From Amycolatopsis sp. WAC 01376 (GTDB lineage Bacteria > Actinomycetota > Actinomycetes > Mycobacteriales > Pseudonocardiaceae), in contig NZ_QHKL01000001.1 of NCBI RefSeq assembly GCF_003947415.1, positions 1,488,001 to 1,552,000 on the forward strand: a stretch of DNA of 64,000 bases, given 5' to 3'. Under the pieces are notes generated by a model. The model was given only the letters and a program-made list of their open reading frames with translations. It searched no databases and had not been told where the DNA came from. Position numbers and translations under genes: made by a program. The number at the start of each line of letters is the position of its first letter. Positions within the stretch are counted from its first letter, which is position 1. Positions 61,945 through 64,000 of this stretch are shown in pieces.

Positions 61945-63428
61945 CGCCGGACCACGAGATCGCGATCATCGGCGGCGGTTTCTCCGGGATCGGCGCCGCG
62001 ATCCTGCTTCGAAAAGCCGGCTTCGAGGACTTCCTTATGCTGGAGGAGGGCGACGGCGTCGGCGGCGCCTGGCATTGGAACACCTATCCCGGCGTCGCCG
62101 TCGACATCCCGTCGTTCAGCTACCAGTTCTCGTTCGAGCAGATCTCCGGCTGGTCGCGGGTCTACGCGCCAGGCCGCGAACTGAAGGCGTACGCCGACTA
62201 CTGCGTCGACAAGTACGACATCCGCCGCCGCACCCGCCTCGGCAGCAAGGTCGTCTCCGCGGCCTTCGACGACGAAACGCACTTGTGGCGCCTGGAAACC
62301 GCCGACGGCTGGTCGATGACGGCGCGGTTCGTCGTCGGCGCCACCGGCGTGCTCACCCAGCCGAAGCCGCCGGACATCGACGGGCTCGACGCCTTCCGGG
62401 GCACGGTCATGCACACCGCCCGCTGGGACCACGGCGTCGATCTGCGCGGCAAACGCGTCGCCGTCGTCGGCACCGGGGCCTCGGCCGTGCAGGTCATCCC
62501 GTCCATCGCGCCGGAGGCCGGCCATCTGACGGTGTTCCAGCGCACGCCGATCTGGTGCCTGCCCAAACCCGACGCCGTCCTGCCTCGGGCGGCGCGGCTG
62601 GCGCTGCGGCGGCTGCCGGGCGCGAAACTGGTGTCCCGGCTGGCCAGCCAGGCGCTGGTCGAAGTGACCTTCCCGTTGGCCGCGCATTTCCACAATCTCC
62701 TGCCGACCGCGGGGGCGGGGGAGCGGATCGGGCGCGCGCATCTGCGCCGCGCGGTGAAGGACCCCGTGACCCGCGAGAAGCTCACGCCGCGTTATGCCTT
62801 GGGCTGCAAGCGGCCGAGCTTCTCCAACGACTACCTCCAGACGTTCGACCGGGACGACGTCACGCTGGAGACCACGAGCATCGACGCGATCACCGGATCC
62901 GGGGTGCGCACCGTCGACGGCACCGAGCATCCGGTCGACGTCCTGGTGCTGGCGACCGGGTTCAAGGTGTTCGAGAAGGGCAACATGCCCGCGTTCACCG
63001 TGCGCGGATCGGGCGGCGCCGACCTGGAGAAGTTCTGGGAGGAGAACCGGTTCCAGGCCTATCAGGGCGTCAGCGTCCCCGGTTTTCCGAACTTCTTCAC
63101 CATCCTCGGGCCCTACGGCTACAACGGTTCCTCGTACTTCAACCTCATCGAGACGCAGACCGCGCACATCATCCGGTGCCTGCGCAACGCGCGGAAGACC
63201 GGCGCGACCCGCGTGGAGGTCACGAACGAGGCCAACGACCGGTACTTCCGGAGCATGCTGGACCGCCGCAAGCACCAGGTGTTCTTCCAGGACAGCTGTT
63301 CGCTGGCCAACAGCTACTACTTCGACGCGAACGGGGACGTGCCCTTCCGTGCCTCGCCCACGTTGGAAACGATGGTGACGAGCCGGTTCTTCGACCTCGA
63401 CGACTACGCCTTCGCGGACGGCCGGTGA
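61941..63428 (+). CDS. Baeyer-Villiger/flavin-containing monooxygenase (MymA-like)
   Basis: 495 residues. FAD loop IIGGGFSGIGAA (about 9-20), NADPH loop VVGTGASAVQ (about 172-181), the class I BVMO fingerprint FRGTVMHTARW (152-162) and ATGF late in the chain. It oxidises ketones to esters with NADPH and O2. The operon order lipase-SDR-ferritin-like-BVMO resembles the mymA (Rv3083-Rv3089) operon, where MymA affects the cell envelope. It is the last complete gene of the operon. Confidence 0.9.
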   Translation: MTPDHEIAIIGGGFSGIGAAILLRKAGFEDFLMLEEGDGVGGAWHWNTYPGVAVDIPSFSYQFSFEQISGWSRVYAPGRELKAYADYCVDKYDIRRRTRLGSKVVSAAFDDETHLWRLETADGWSMTARFVVGATGVLTQPKPPDIDGLDAFRGTVMHTARWDHGVDLRGKRVAVVGTGASAVQVIPSIAPEAGHLTVFQRTPIWCLPKPDAVLPRAARLALRRLPGAKLVSRLASQALVEVTFPLAAHFHNLLPTAGAGERIGRAHLRRAVKDPVTREKLTPRYALGCKRPSFSNDYLQTFDRDDVTLETTSIDAITGSGVRTVDGTEHPVDVLVLATGFKVFEKGNMPAFTVRGSGGADLEKFWEENRFQAYQGVSVPGFPNFFTILGPYGYNGSSYFNLIETQTAHIIRCLRNARKTGATRVEVTNEANDRYFRSMLDRRKHQVFFQDSCSLANSYYFDANGDVPFRASPTLETMVTSRFFDLDDYAFADGR

Positions 63429-63500
63429 ACACTGGCTGAAGTCCGCCGTCCCCCGCCGGGATGAGCCATAGGTTCGATACCCCGAACCTGGAGGCTGGTC

Positions 63501-64000
63501 TTGGAAGGCTTTCCCTGGGACGTCCTGCTCGCGGTGGTCGGGATCGCCGTCCCTGCCGTCGCGTTCCTGTGGGAGTTCGTGCTGGTCGGCCGCAAACGGC
63601 TCGGCTACCGCGTGCAGATGGACACCCCGACGGCGTCCGGACGCGGGTTCGCGCCGACCGCGGACGCGCTCGCGCAGTTGCAGCACGAGAACGGCGAGCG
63701 GCTCGTCGACCCGTCGTTCGTGCTGCTGCGCATCGAGAACAGCGGCACCACCGACATCGACACCGACGATTACGCGGTCAACGAGAACGACCGGGTCGGC
63801 GTCCGCGTGAAGTTCCCCGGCCGCACCGTGGCCGGGATGGTGGTGACCGAACTCAGCTCGCCGCATCTGCACGAATGTTTCGGCGACGACTCCGGTTTCG
63901 GCGCGCGCGACGAGAATCCCGAACGGCCTGCCGGGGTGATCGACCTGCCGAGGGTGCCGCTGAACCGCGGCGCGCACTACAAGATCCTCGCCGTACTCGA
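63501..64000 (+). CDS. Membrane-anchored protein, truncated by the window edge
   Basis: At least 166 residues, open to the end of the window. Start TTG 63501 with GGAGG 9 bases upstream. N-terminal membrane helix VLLAVVGIAVPAVAFLWEFVL, then a cytosolic or exocellular beta-rich region (RIENSGTTDIDTDDYA, PHLHECFGDD). No family recognised. It follows the BVMO by 72 bases. Confidence 0.6.
   Translation, partial: MEGFPWDVLLAVVGIAVPAVAFLWEFVLVGRKRLGYRVQMDTPTASGRGFAPTADALAQLQHENGERLVDPSFVLLRIENSGTTDIDTDDYAVNENDRVGVRVKFPGRTVAGMVVTELSSPHLHECFGDDSGFGARDENPERPAGVIDLPRVPLNRGAHYKILAVL

Overview
The window is about 70% G+C DNA with many GTG starts, tightly overlapping operons, PucR-, RpiR- and TetR-type regulators and type VII secretion (T7SS)-related proteins. 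One block (HAD hydrolase, ssd, tad genes, DECH helicase, topA, holB) has the gene content and order known from actinobacteria such as Mycobacterium tuberculosis (Rv3661 down to Rv3644c), but mobile or transposon genes are absent. A chromosomal core region of a filamentous actinomycete of the Pseudonocardiaceae (Amycolatopsis-like) is the best guess; this is inferred from protein content, not from a database search. No insertion sequence, prophage, CRISPR array or rRNA operon is seen.

Layout. 1-2.7 kb: a T7SS-type secreted protein with a membrane partner, then a VIT1-family transporter. 2.8-4.0 kb: a two-gene unit of a PNK-like P-loop kinase and a Thg1-type 3'-5' nucleotidyltransferase. 4.0-6.4 kb: a DUF2848 protein divergent from an MHS transporter and a cupin, around a GntR/FCD-type palindrome. 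6.5-11.1 kb: an AT-hook-like protein, acs with an upstream GNAT acetyltransferase, and a phosphoribosyltransferase coupled to a degenerate Fic-like protein. 11.3-18.2 kb: genes fitting 3-hydroxybutyrate/PHB use (bdhA, MHS transporter, GAF-PucR regulator, nitroreductase, two secreted esterases). 18.2-19.7 kb: an ArsR/MFS pair. 20-27 kb, minus strand: a Bacillus-type muropeptide recycling set (nagZ, namZ, an AmiE-like serine hydrolase, an RpiR regulator, murQ) without the MurP importer.

27.7-45.8 kb: HAD phosphatase, ssd-tadA-tadB-tadC-pilin-tadE-tadE-like operon, a PrimPol-like protein, DECH helicase, H+-pyrophosphatase, two paralogous lipoproteins, a WhiA N-domain-like protein, a secreted S1 protease and topA. 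45.9-52.2 kb: carboxylesterase operon with its TetR regulator, then a tandem pair of EspG-like proteins with two membrane proteins. 52.3-57.8 kb: an MFS protein fused to a degenerate thymidylate kinase domain, holB, and a large surface protein. 57.9-64 kb: tRNA-Thr(CGT), then a TetR-controlled operon (lipase/esterase, SDR, ferritin-like protein, half-length BVMO-like protein, full BVMO) resembling the mycobacterial mymA operon, and a truncated membrane protein at the edge.

The most unusual signals are several families of dispersed intergenic repeats (a 53-bp palindrome in three copies, a 120-160 bp element in three copies inside operons, a CCCCAATGTGGCATTGGGG element at two loci), the kinase-Thg1 pair, the half-BVMO beside its full-length relative, the WhiA-like protein lacking a DNA-binding domain, and the transporter fused to a thymidylate kinase domain that has lost its P-loop.
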